34,173 nucleotides of DNA from JANSWP01 sp041941305 (GTDB lineage: Bacteria > Bacteroidota > Bacteroidia > Chitinophagales > Saprospiraceae). A program made the translations under genes and the position numbers. The notes beneath the pieces are model-generated. The model was given only the letters and a program-made list of their open reading frames with translations, ran no database searches and was not told where the DNA came from. The stretch spans positions 1 to 34,173 of the forward strand of contig JBGTQJ010000084.1 of NCBI GenBank assembly GCA_041941305.1, in the 5' to 3' direction. Shown one piece after another: positions 17,901-25,123 of this stretch (position 1 is the first letter of the stretch; every line of letters starts with the position of its first letter).

Positions 17901-20900
17901 ACAGTCAAAGTAGCAGCAGAAGAGGTAATACTTGCACATTGTGCAGTTTGGATGATTACCTGATATTGGTTTCCTCCAAGACCTGTCAATTCTGAAATAC
18001 TCAAAGTATCTGTGTCAGTACCATTATAAACTCCGGTATTGGTTAAATCATTCCAGGTACTTCCATTGTCAGTAGATTCCTGCCATTGGAAAGTAATGGT
18101 TCCAGCACCACCATTGAGTGTGCCAACAGCAAATTGAACGAAATCATCACTACATTCTGTAACATCATCTGGTTGATCCGTTATTGAAATTGGTCCTTCT
18201 ACAATTAAGCAGGCTTCATCAGAGTAGAAAGCATCGCCTCCGGTACATTCCCCAGTGGTTACCTGCAATCTATAACATCTTCCACTGTACCCTGTTGGCA
18301 CCGAAGTCATTTGTAATAAGGTTGAATTGGTCCCACTGTATACTGCATCATCGGAAAGTGGATTCCAATTGATGCCATCAGAAGTGACTTGCCATTGGTA
18401 GGTCATACTTCCATTTCCAATATTTGATAGGGTTACTGAAAAAGAAGTATTTCCACTATCACAAATTTCTACATCTACTGGTTGGGCTGAGACAGAAAAG
18501 GGTCCTTCTACCGTCAAGGCTGCTGAATTTGTGTGAAGGGTATCACACATGGACGTAAATGCACATAAACGATACAAGTAATCCGGACCACTGGATGGAG
18601 ATAAGCCAGCTACATTATTAATACTTAATTTGGTTGTATTGACTCCGTTGTAAACTCCTGTATTGGATAAGGGGAAATAATTCACGCCGTTATTGATACT
18701 TATTTCCCAGTAGTAATTTATAGTGCCATATCCAGGATTGTCAATAATGGCTTCAAATTCTGTTGAATTTCCTGAACATTCGGTAACATCAACTGGCTGT
18801 GTATTAACGGATAACGGTCCTTCTACAAATAATTGCCCTTCTTCTGAACCTACCTCATCACAAGTTCCGGTTGAAGAAAGTACCAAAGCACGGTAATAGA
18901 AATTGGCAATCGTATCTGTCGCTTCACTAATCACTAACTCTGTTGAAGTGACCCCACTGTAAACAGCCGCATTTTGCAAATCGACCCATGTTGAACCATC
19001 TGAACTTCTTTGCCATTTGAAAGAAATAGAACCCTGTGAAATAGTAGCGCCAACAGTAAATGAAGCGCCATTTCCAGAACAAACGATGGTATCTTGTGGG
19101 TCAGTTGTCCATGTCAAAGTTCCATCAATGGTTAATTCGGCAGAGGTGGAAGTAACCGTACTACAAGCACCGGTACTTACCAAAACCTGGTAATCATAAC
19201 CATCGAGACCTTCAACGTCTGTAATGGTTAAAGTATCCGATTTGGTGCCAGCATATACCGCATCATTGTCCAGGTTTACCCAACCACTTCCATTGTTTTC
19301 CTGCCATTGATATATCAAATCTCCAGAACCTGGATTTGTATACTGAATGAAGAAAAATACTGGTTGACCAGCACATGCTGATACATCATCTGGCTGATCA
19401 GTTATTGTTATTGGGCCTTCGACATTCAATAGTGCCGGATCTGAATACACATTGGCACATTCTCCGGTAGATATTCTCAATCTATAATAATTGCCATCTA
19501 ATGAAGCTGTAGCATTGCTAATCGTCATTGCAGCTGAAGTCGTATTCGAATAAGGAGCAGCAGCAGGTACATCTGAATAGTTGGAACCTCCGTCTGTGCT
19601 GATTTCCCATTGTAAACTCAAAGAACCTTGGCCATTGTTTACACCTCCTGAAGTGAAGGTGATATTATCTGTTGCACAAATCACTGCATCATCTGGCGTC
19701 TGCGTTATTGCGATAGGTCCTTCTACCGTTAATGTTGCTGCATTAGAAAAGACCGTATCACAGGAAATGGAAAATATTGCTGCCCTGTATTGATTGGCAT
19801 TCAGCCCTGCAACATCGCTAATGGCTAAAGTGTCAGTTTGAATGCCACCATAGGGAACTACTTGATCCAAATCAATAAAAGTGGATCCACCATCTGTACT
19901 GACTTGCCACTTGTAACGCATGTTTCCATCCCCGCCATTAGCTGCTGCAATGGCAAAAAAGGTAGAATTACCTGAACATTCATCTACATCATCTGGGTGA
20001 TCACTTATTGTTAATGGTCCTTCCACAATAATTGGAGCCGAACCACTTAATGAATCTGGATCTGCCTCACAACCATTGATATCCGTAACTGAAACTAAAC
20101 TATAAGTACTTGAAGAAGTTGGGACTACTTTTATGGTATCTCCACTAGTGTAATTGTTTACAGTGTCTTGGGTAGAACCATCTGTATAAACAACAGAATA
20201 TGGCGTCCAACCACCCGTTATTGTAACCACCAAAAATGCCGTATCGACAGCATCTCCTTCACAAATCACGTCCTCACCATAAAAATCCATGATGGCAGTT
20301 TCAGGATGTATGGGATCACAAATATCACAGAGATCCGATACATCTACCCCGGAATCAAAGGTGCCATTACCGTTGGTATCTTCTAATGCATTTAAAATGC
20401 CATCCATATCACAATCGTGGCAACTCCAGGCTGAAAAAGCATAATTTTCAGAATAGAAATATTGGGCACCGCCATTACCAGCATCCCAAACAGAGAATTC
20501 ATTTCCTGGGTTATTACAAGCGGAGTTGGTCCCTGGTCCACAACCTGGATTAACAGAGTTTTCAGGTAAGAATGGATCATTTACATTGTCAATTAAATAG
20601 AGTGTATCTGGACAATCGCCTACCCTCTCTATTGTGAAAAGCAATGTCTCGGTGTCGTAGATAAAATCGATGTGAGGGTCATCATCGGTAAAACCTATAG
20701 AGAAATAGTCGTAATCTGAATTCTCGGGTGGAGCGATTACGATTGAATTAAGACTCCAGGAACCAGACACATCCTCTAGTTGGGATTGTGCCAGGGTAAA
20801 ACCTGTAGGAGCTACAATGGTGACCTGTGCCGACCCTGTAATCGTATTCAAGGAAGGTGTAATGGTCGTTTTTGGTTTTACATATACTCCCCAAAGTGAA

Positions 20901-21010
20901 TCTTCCATCAATTGAATCTTAAGATCGAGTTGTGCAAAAGTCGAACTGAATCCTAGAACCATGAAAGTGACGAGCATCAAAACTTTAGGGTAAATGTTTG
21001 TAATTTTCAT
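14963..21010 (-). CDS. Giant secreted Ig-like repeat surface protein with TSP3 segment and dockerin-like C-terminal module
   Basis: A 2015-aa protein. The start at 21010 is chosen because 'MKITNIYPKVLMLVTFMVLG' begins a signal peptide (cleavage after residue 26); the frame is open to 21127 but the extra 39 residues are polar and would bury it. Residues 27 to about 215 are the shared N-module ('TGSAQVTIVAP', 'DYFSIGFTDDD', 'LLFTIERVGDC', 'LIDNVNDPF'). About 245-330 is a PKD/SprB-like domain ('ICEGDAVDTAFLVVTITGG'). About 331-1637 are 13 Ig-like repeats of about 100 aa, joined by 'TVEGP' and carrying 'QPxDVxxCxG', 'YQWQxSxDGGxxW' and 'LxGYQYR' motifs. A short TSP3 block follows (about 1638-1740), then the C-module (about 1744-2015) shared with the 1876-aa protein, ending in two YQGPxND units and LSQLP. 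A long extended adhesin is inferred. No standard T9SS tail is present. Confidence 0.9.
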   Translation of the reverse strand: MKITNIYPKVLMLVTFMVLGFSSTFAQLDLKIQLMEDSLWGVYVKPKTTITPSLNTITGSAQVTIVAPTGFTLAQSQLEDVSGSWSLNSIVIAPPENSDYDYFSIGFTDDDPHIDFIYDTETLLFTIERVGDCPDTLYLIDNVNDPFLPENSVNPGCGPGTNSACNNPGNEFSVWDAGNGGAQYFYSENYAFSAWSCHDCDMDGILNALEDTNGNGTFDSGVDVSDLCDICDPIHPETAIMDFYGEDVICEGDAVDTAFLVVTITGGWTPYSVVYTDGSTQDTVNNYTSGDTIKVVPTSSSTYSLVSVTDINGCEADPDSLSGSAPIIVEGPLTISDHPDDVDECSGNSTFFAIAAANGGDGNMRYKWQVSTDGGSTFIDLDQVVPYGGIQTDTLAISDVAGLNANQYRAAIFSISCDTVFSNAATLTVEGPIAITQTPDDAVICATDNITFTSGGVNNGQGSLSLQWEISTDGGSNYSDVPAAAPYSNTTSAAMTISNATASLDGNYYRLRISTGECANVYSDPALLNVEGPITITDQPDDVSACAGQPVFFFIQYTNPGSGDLIYQWQENNGSGWVNLDNDAVYAGTKSDTLTITDVEGLDGYDYQVLVSTGACSTVTSTSAELTIDGTLTWTTDPQDTIVCSGNGASFTVGATISQGSISFKWQRSSDGSTWVDLQNAAVYSGVTSTELVISEATDTIANFYYRALVLSSTGTCDEVGSEEGQLFVEGPLSVNTQPVDVTECSGNSTEFEAIIDNPGYGTINYYWEISINNGVNYFPLSNTGVYNGVNTTKLSINNVAGLSPSSGPDYLYRLCAFTSMCDTLHTNSAALTVEGPFSVSAQPVDVEICDSGNTSFSVTLSNIGNGSMTYQWQVTSDGINWNPLSDDAVYSGTNSTLLQMTSVPTGYSGRCYRLQVTTGECTGGDAFYSDEACLIVEGPISITDQPDDVTECSDDFVQFAVGTLNGGAGTITFQWQESTDNGSTWNDLTNTGVYNGTDTDTLSISELTGLGGNQYQVIIQTAQCASITSSAATLTVEGPLSFVDPPDDITRCAGDGVTFQVTVVNQGAGGTPTIHWELSNDGGINWSDVPNSAPYAGITSTTLVINDIAGLHGTQYRAVANTSTCENVESPPATVFVEGPISFTDQPDDATVCADGTANFTIETQNLGLGAIQHQWQVNDGVNPWVNLANGSDYAGVTTGNLSVTNLTPKDGYQFRVIIQTTYCSSDTSNVVTLTVEGPMSWTAQPVDVTQCSGGSTTFSATATIANSGTINYIWQYSTDGITWIAVPDNATYDDVATNTLTVNDVAGLNGYLYRAVATSGVCSGFESDPAELTVEGPLSIDAQPVDVTTCSDLGVVFAVDVSNAGEGFIFYQWEESSDNGATWNELFNQGRYNGVTTDTLSIDTVTNLYNFQYRVRAWTQSCSEVTSVAATVLVEGPISIIDMPDDTTVCSGSPTAFWIQTSVPGNSVGSLNYQWELSTDGGTSWNNVPNSAPYNGPDNDTLRISDVANLYNYKYRCLVSSANCAAVFSSDATLTVEGPVVINTQPVNTSTCNNTDTLIITDVSNSGSGVMALQWQESQDSGSSWSDISNGADFAGVTTEVLRIKLTYGRDGYMYHLVITTDKCTVISNDVTLTVRDACLDGTCDFDLDGLDNNSDEDDDDDGLDDIWEDYITNNSLAMVGVQHTMNNCDPDSDGDGITDDQEDPDGDDIQNGEETDGDLVFDGDPLDPCDPILSSNCIGIVLDLRVYLQGAMMNPDAIGYINDIDALDTLMRDDLRENAYIPASEPYTALGFEHKGDGGGESVTDSATVFGVTGANAIVDWVFVEIRSSIQLDSVITTRSALLQRDGDIVDVDGVSYLTFPNTVAGPYFVSIKHRNHLGVMTVEAGDLSPMVQRFDYVDTSFVSHGTNAMIEKDGRYYMWAGDLSSDQKSIYQGPSNDLFNMLLKVVSDPDNTEPLVNYISPGYTAADIDLDGKTIYQGPKNDRAKLLFNVIFSYPENGSTLANYVLLSQLP

Positions 21011-21469
21011 GTCGGTTGTTATTTTTTGTAAATAGTTTGATTTGTTTTTTATTGGGGAGTTGGTATGGTGATTATGCTTTAAATCCCTTTGTATTTTTAA
21101 TGTTATTTCTGAGCAAGTCACTACCATGATGAAGGCATCACCTTCAACTCAATATCACAAATAAAAAAGCCCAGACAGCAAACGGAACTGACCAGGAAAC
21201 TAACGCGGATGAAATTTGTGGGAATAAAAGGGTTTGATAAAAAAGCGTTGTGAATCTACTTCAATCAATATGAATTGAAATGCCTTTGTGAGTGTTGAAT
21301 TTTTTTTCATTTGCATTATTTGTTCCTAGTTATTGTTTTTGCTTCGTTCCAAAAGAGTTTTTTGAATAAATAGAGACAGGATTATTGGAACATTGTATTA
21401 GTGTTGGGGGAACTTAAAATTGTCAGAATAATAAATGGGGGAAAGCAAAAGGGGAGAAGATGATACCAC

Positions 21470-21490
21470 TAAGACAAATTCTGTACCAAA
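21470..21490 (-). promoter_or_regulatory. Box shared by the upstream regions of both giant genes (copy 2)
   Basis: Matches 14735-14755 at 19 of 21, with the same upstream GGGGGAAA at about 30 bases (21437-21444). It lies 460 bases upstream of the 2015-aa start and 79 bases upstream of the divergent DUF885 gene, so it could serve either. Confidence 0.5.
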
Positions 21491-21523
21491 ATAGGGATGT
21501 ACTGTTTTTCTTTTTAAAATTTT

Positions 21524-21531
21524 TAAGTTTG
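21524..21531 (+). promoter_or_regulatory. Bacteroidota-type -7 element for the DUF885 gene
   Basis: TAAGTTTG fits the TAnnTTTG consensus. It lies 38 bases before the ATG at 21570. A T-rich stretch lies about 18 bases upstream, but no clear TTG -33 element was seen. Confidence 0.5.
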
Positions 21532-21569
21532 GGGTCCTTATTTCACAATATGTAAAACCAACTATTCAA

Positions 21570-23387
21570 ATGAAAAAATGGATTTGGGTCAATATTAATA
21601 AATTATCATCCAGGCTTTTTCTCCACAATTTTGCTTCAATACTCTTAATTAGCACATTGGTATTTTTCTATTCTTGTTCCTCAACAAATGGAAACTCATT
21701 ACAAAACAAATACACCAAAGCTTTATACACCATATTTGAAGAAGAAAAAGAATTCAACGATACAGAATTTCCTTCCAAAACGGCTACGGAAAAAGGTGTT
21801 CCAGCGTTTCCATCTATAAAACCGGTCGATTTTAAACGAAGGGCAGATTTTTGGAAAAGCCTGCTCAAAAAAATGGAGGATATTGATTTTCAAAAATTGT
21901 CCAAGACAGACCAAATCAATTTTCGCATGTTCAAATATATTTTGGAGGACAAAATTGCGCAGGTAGATTTTGAAGCTTTTTTGACACCTGTAAGTGGTGA
22001 TGGAGGCTTTCATGTAGATTTTGTTTATACCAAAAACAGGTTCAGGTTTCAGACTGTAGCAGATTATGAGCGATATATTGAGGTATTAAATGGATTCAAA
22101 GATTTTGCGCATGCCAATATGGATTTGATGAAAGAAGGGCTCAAAAAAGGTAAGATGTTGCCAAGGGTGGTCATGGAAGGTTATGAATCATATATTGATC
22201 CGCATATAGTGAATTCCGCCACTGAAAGTTATTTCTATGAACCATTTATGGAAATGATAGAAAGCATTTCCAGTGAGCAATTAGGAGAATTGCAGGAAGC
22301 GGCAAAAAAGGCAATTATGGAAAGTGTAGTTGCCGGATATAGTGATTTCAAGGATTTCATTCAAAATGAATATCGCCCGAATGCACGCGAAAGTATCGGC
22401 ATATCTGCTGAACCACAGGGGGATCAATTTTATCAACAACGAATTGAATACTTTACTACTTTACCACTAAACGCAGATAAGGTTTTTGAGATTGGTCAAA
22501 AGGAAGTCGCCAGAATAAAAGCGGATATGGAAAAGGTTATTGAGGAAGTGGATTTCAAAGGTAGTTTTTCGGAGTTTTTGAATTTTTTGAGGACGGATCC
22601 TCAGTTTTATGCCAGGACAGGAAGAGAGTTGCTGATGCATGCTTCTTATTTGGCAAAAAAAGCGGATGGTAAACTCCCTGAATATTTTAATAAAATGCCA
22701 AGATTGCCCTATGGGGTAGCTCCAGTTCCTGATGCTATAGCACCAAAATATACAGGAGGGAGGTATAGTCCCGGTTCTGCTCATGCTCACCGTGCAGGGT
22801 TTTATTGGGTCAATACCTATAAGCTGAAAAGCCGTCCCTTATATGTTTTGCCTGCCTTGACTTTACACGAAGCTGCTCCAGGGCACCACCTTCAAATTTC
22901 ACTTGCCGAAGAAATGGAAGATGTCCCGGCATTTAGAAAAAACACCTACCTGAGCTGTTACGGCGAAGGATGGGCATTGTATTGTGAGTGGTTGGGCAAG
23001 GAAATGGGGATGTATGAAACGCCTTATGAAGAATTTGGCAGATTGACCTATGAAATGTGGAGAGCATGCCGTCTCGTCATTGATGTTGGGATTCATGCAA
23101 AAAACTGGACGAGAGACCAAGCCGTGGATTTTATGGCTTCCAATACTGCTCTCTCGCTTCATGAAGTCAATACAGAAATAGATCGATACATCGGATGGCC
23201 AGGTCAGGCCATTTCCTACAAAATAGGAGAATTGAAAATACGGGAGTTGCGAAAGAAAGCCGAAAAAGCTTTAGGAAATGCATTCGACTTGAGGGCATTT
23301 CACGATGTGATGTTGTTAAATGGGGCTGTACCATTGTTTATTTTGGAGGAATTGGTGGAGGAGTATATTGCTGAAAAAAATCGTTAA
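21570..23387 (+). CDS. DUF885 family lipoprotein, predicted zinc metallopeptidase
   Basis: A 605-aa protein. An N-terminal hydrophobic stretch ends in a lipobox, 'FFYSC', with Cys36 as the probable lipidated residue, placing it in the periplasm or on a membrane face. The catalytic signature is H433-E-A-A-P-G-H-H440 within 'TLHEAAPGHHLQ', a gluzincin-like HExxxGHH variant characteristic of DUF885 (PF05960). A downstream 'CYGEGWALYCEWLG' supplies the conserved Glu. The C terminus ('EIDRYIGWPGQAISYKIGEL', 'FHDVMLLNGAVPLFILEEL') is also typical. The length fits the family (about 560-610). DUF885 proteins are predicted peptidases or hydrolases; the substrate is unknown. It is transcribed from its own promoter (21524-21531), with 209 bases to the next gene. 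Confidence 0.92.
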   Translation: MKKWIWVNINKLSSRLFLHNFASILLISTLVFFYSCSSTNGNSLQNKYTKALYTIFEEEKEFNDTEFPSKTATEKGVPAFPSIKPVDFKRRADFWKSLLKKMEDIDFQKLSKTDQINFRMFKYILEDKIAQVDFEAFLTPVSGDGGFHVDFVYTKNRFRFQTVADYERYIEVLNGFKDFAHANMDLMKEGLKKGKMLPRVVMEGYESYIDPHIVNSATESYFYEPFMEMIESISSEQLGELQEAAKKAIMESVVAGYSDFKDFIQNEYRPNARESIGISAEPQGDQFYQQRIEYFTTLPLNADKVFEIGQKEVARIKADMEKVIEEVDFKGSFSEFLNFLRTDPQFYARTGRELLMHASYLAKKADGKLPEYFNKMPRLPYGVAPVPDAIAPKYTGGRYSPGSAHAHRAGFYWVNTYKLKSRPLYVLPALTLHEAAPGHHLQISLAEEMEDVPAFRKNTYLSCYGEGWALYCEWLGKEMGMYETPYEEFGRLTYEMWRACRLVIDVGIHAKNWTRDQAVDFMASNTALSLHEVNTEIDRYIGWPGQAISYKIGELKIRELRKKAEKALGNAFDLRAFHDVMLLNGAVPLFILEELVEEYIAEKNR

Positions 23388-23531
23388 CACCCCATTAACA
23401 CCATTTTGAGCCTCGTTGACAGGCAATTACTCGACTTGGTTTTACATTTGCATTGTCTTTTGGAAAAAGTCGTAAAGGAAAGACAAAATAGAATTTGAAA
23501 TATTTATTTCCCCTCATTCTTGATTAATCCT

Positions 23532-23539
23532 TACCTTTG
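23532..23539 (+). promoter_or_regulatory. Bacteroidota-type -7 element for the DUF1573 gene
   Basis: TACCTTTG followed by C is a full match to TAnnTTTG and lies 57 bases before the ATG at 23597. The -33 TTG is not well placed. Confidence 0.55.
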
Positions 23540-23596
23540 CGCTCGTTTTTCAGAAAAATTGAAATTATTTTCTCATTTACTTAAACCAATCGTAAA

Positions 23597-24130
23597 ATGT
23601 TGACAAAAATTAAACTTGGATTTTTAGCAGTATTTGCAATTGCCTTGATGGCTAGCTGTGGAAGCGGTGACAGCGAAGTAAAAGATGCAGCTCGTCAAAG
23701 CGTAACACCAACAACTGCAACCACTCCTACTACACCTGAGGCTCCTAATGCTGCTGCTCCTGCAGCTCCAACAGGACCTACAACCACTATCAATTTTGCA
23801 GAGCAAACTTTTGATTTTGGTAAAGTAGATGCGGGTGAGAAAGTATCTCACACTTACTCTTTCGAAAACACAGGAAGTGAGCCACTTATCATCTCCAATG
23901 CAAAAGGTAGCTGTGGATGTACAGTTCCTAACTGGCCAAAAGAGCCGATTCCAGTTGGCGGAACTGGTGAAATCACTGTTGTTTTTGATAGCAAAAACAA
24001 AAAAGGACCTAAGAACCAAAAGGTGACCATCACTGCAAATACTGATCCTCCTCAAACTTTCATCTACATGAAAGGAGAGGTAATTCCTGATCCTAACGCA
24101 GCGACTGCTACTCCACAGGTTAACCAATAA
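23597..24130 (+). CDS. DUF1573 domain lipoprotein
   Basis: A 177-aa protein. A lipoprotein signal ends in 'LMASC' with Cys21. A low-complexity Thr/Pro/Ala linker (about residues 35-65) follows, then a DUF1573 Ig-like (ASPM/SPD-2/Hydin-type) domain with 'FDFGKVDAGEKVSHTYSFEN', 'GSCGCTVP' and 'ITANTDPPQTFIYMKGEV'. The domain is very common in Bacteroidota envelope proteins; its role is unknown. It is monocistronic, with its own promoter and a strong terminator 20 bases after the stop. Codon use is noticeably regular, which may suggest high expression; that is an inference. Confidence 0.92.
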   Translation: MLTKIKLGFLAVFAIALMASCGSGDSEVKDAARQSVTPTTATTPTTPEAPNAAAPAAPTGPTTTINFAEQTFDFGKVDAGEKVSHTYSFENTGSEPLIISNAKGSCGCTVPNWPKEPIPVGGTGEITVVFDSKNKKGPKNQKVTITANTDPPQTFIYMKGEVIPDPNAATATPQVNQ

Positions 24131-24149
24131 AAATTACCTGTTTTTTTCA

Positions 24150-24191
24150 AAAAGCCTGCATGATTCCGTATGATTGTGCAGGCTTTTTTTG
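24150..24191 (+). terminator. Strong rho-independent terminator after the DUF1573 gene
   Basis: AAAAAGCCTGCA (24150-24161) pairs with TGCAGGCTTTTT around a 16-nt loop and ends in seven T (24185-24191). The A/T symmetry could also stop transcripts from the other strand. Confidence 0.9.
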
Positions 24192-24258
24192 GTTGCTGGG
24201 TACAAGCAACCAGCAACCAGCAACCAGTACCCAGCAACCAGCACCTAGCAACCAGCAC
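24192..24258. repeat. GCAACCA word-repeat tract with 13-bp inverted arms
   Basis: The tract repeats AGCAACC words. GGTTGCTGGGTAC (24192-24204) is perfectly inverted at 24228-24240 around a 23-nt loop that itself contains three copies of the word. It fills the whole space between the terminator and the ATG at 24260, so it would be in the leader of the UbiA gene. Confidence 0.75.
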
Positions 24259-24259
24259 A

Positions 24260-25123
24260 ATGAAAAACTATCTATCCCTAATTAAGTTTTCCCATACCAT
24301 CTTTGCTTTGCCATTTGCACTCCTCGGTTTCTTTCTGGCAACTCAAGCATTAGGGACTGGATTTAGATGGGAGCTTTTCTTACTTGTTTTGTTGTGTATG
24401 GTTTTTGCCCGAAGTGCTGCAATGGCCTTTAATCGCTTTTTGGACAAAGATATTGACGAGAAAAATCCTCGTACTGCCACCCGGGAAATTCCCGCTGGAA
24501 TAATTACACCTAAATCTGCATTGTTGTTTGTCATAATAAATGCACTATTATTTATAGTGACGACCTGGTTTATCAATCCGCTGTGTTTTTATTTATCGCC
24601 AATAGCGCTGCTAGTGATTTTGGGTTATTCCTACACCAAAAGATTTACTTTTTTATGCCATTTTGTTTTGGGGCTAGGGCTTTCTCTTGCACCAATAGGG
24701 GCTTATTTAGCGGCTGATGGAGGATTTGACTTGGTTCCGATTCTGTACTCAGCTGCAGTTTTGTTTTGGGTATCTGGTTTTGATATTATTTATGCACTGC
24801 AGGATGAAGAATTTGATAAATCTTTGGAACTTCATTCTGTTCCGGTAGCACTGGGTAAAAAAAACGCACTGAGACTTTCTTGTTTTTTACATGTGATTTG
24901 CGGCGGAATAATTTTATGCGCAACATGGATGCTGAGTTATCAATACCCACATTTTGGATGGCTCAATTGGATAGCTGCCATACTTTTTATCGCTTTATTG
25001 ATTTATCAGCATACGCTTGTTAAAGTCAATGACCTGAGTAAAGTCAACTTGGCTTTTTTTACCACAAATGGAGTGGCGAGCTTGATTTTTGGAGGATTGG
25101 TGATATTGGATTTGTTCGTTTAA
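24260..25123 (+). CDS. UbiA family polyprenyltransferase (putative MqnP or 4-hydroxybenzoate polyprenyltransferase type)
   Basis: A 287-aa integral membrane enzyme. The start at 24260 ('MKNYLSLIKFSHTIFALPFA') is preferred over an in-frame ATG at 24170, because the extension would be encoded by the terminator and the word-repeat tract. Both Asp-rich prenyl-diphosphate/Mg sites are present: N58-R-F-L-D62-K-D-I-D66, and D182-E-E-F-D186 in 'YALQDEEFDKSLELHSVPVALG'. About eight hydrophobic helices fit the UbiA fold. The family transfers a polyprenyl chain to an aromatic acceptor. The LHS-P-ALG form resembles the UbiA-like enzymes assigned to the futalosine menaquinone pathway (MqnP). Quinone synthesis is likely; the exact acceptor is uncertain. 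Its TAA overlaps the TAA of the convergent MOSC gene. Confidence 0.9.
   Translation: MKNYLSLIKFSHTIFALPFALLGFFLATQALGTGFRWELFLLVLLCMVFARSAAMAFNRFLDKDIDEKNPRTATREIPAGIITPKSALLFVIINALLFIVTTWFINPLCFYLSPIALLVILGYSYTKRFTFLCHFVLGLGLSLAPIGAYLAADGGFDLVPILYSAAVLFWVSGFDIIYALQDEEFDKSLELHSVPVALGKKNALRLSCFLHVICGGIILCATWMLSYQYPHFGWLNWIAAILFIALLIYQHTLVKVNDLSKVNLAFFTTNGVASLIFGGLVILDLFV

Larger units (their letters stand above)
21011..21569. other. Divergent intergenic region upstream of the 2015-aa protein and DUF885 genes
   Basis: This gap of 559 bases separates divergent genes and should hold promoters in both directions. I see a plus-strand TAnnTTTG box at 21524-21531 and the shared 21-bp box at 21470-21490. 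The minus-side promoter was not located. No additional coding frame is supported. Confidence 0.6.

Noticed and set aside
9535..20030. Regular DNA repeats that could suggest a CRISPR or satellite array
   Set aside because: Repeat units are divergent, lie fully in frame within two long proteins, and match TSP3 and Ig-like domain periods.
21011..21127. Start of the 2015-aa protein at 21127
   Set aside because: The added 39 residues are polar and precede a clear signal peptide beginning at 21010.
23453..23486. Weak hairpin upstream of the DUF1573 gene
   Set aside because: An 8-bp stem with an 18-nt loop in AT-rich DNA is expected by chance; no supporting context.
23624..24127. Long minus-strand frame opposite the DUF1573 gene
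   Set aside because: It is antisense to a gene with clear lipoprotein and domain features; the Cys/Ser-rich translation is an artefact of Ala/Thr codons on the other strand.
24170..24259. UbiA start at 24170
   Set aside because: The extension is encoded by the terminator and the word-repeat tract; the enzyme family begins near MKNYLSLIKFSHTIFALPFA.
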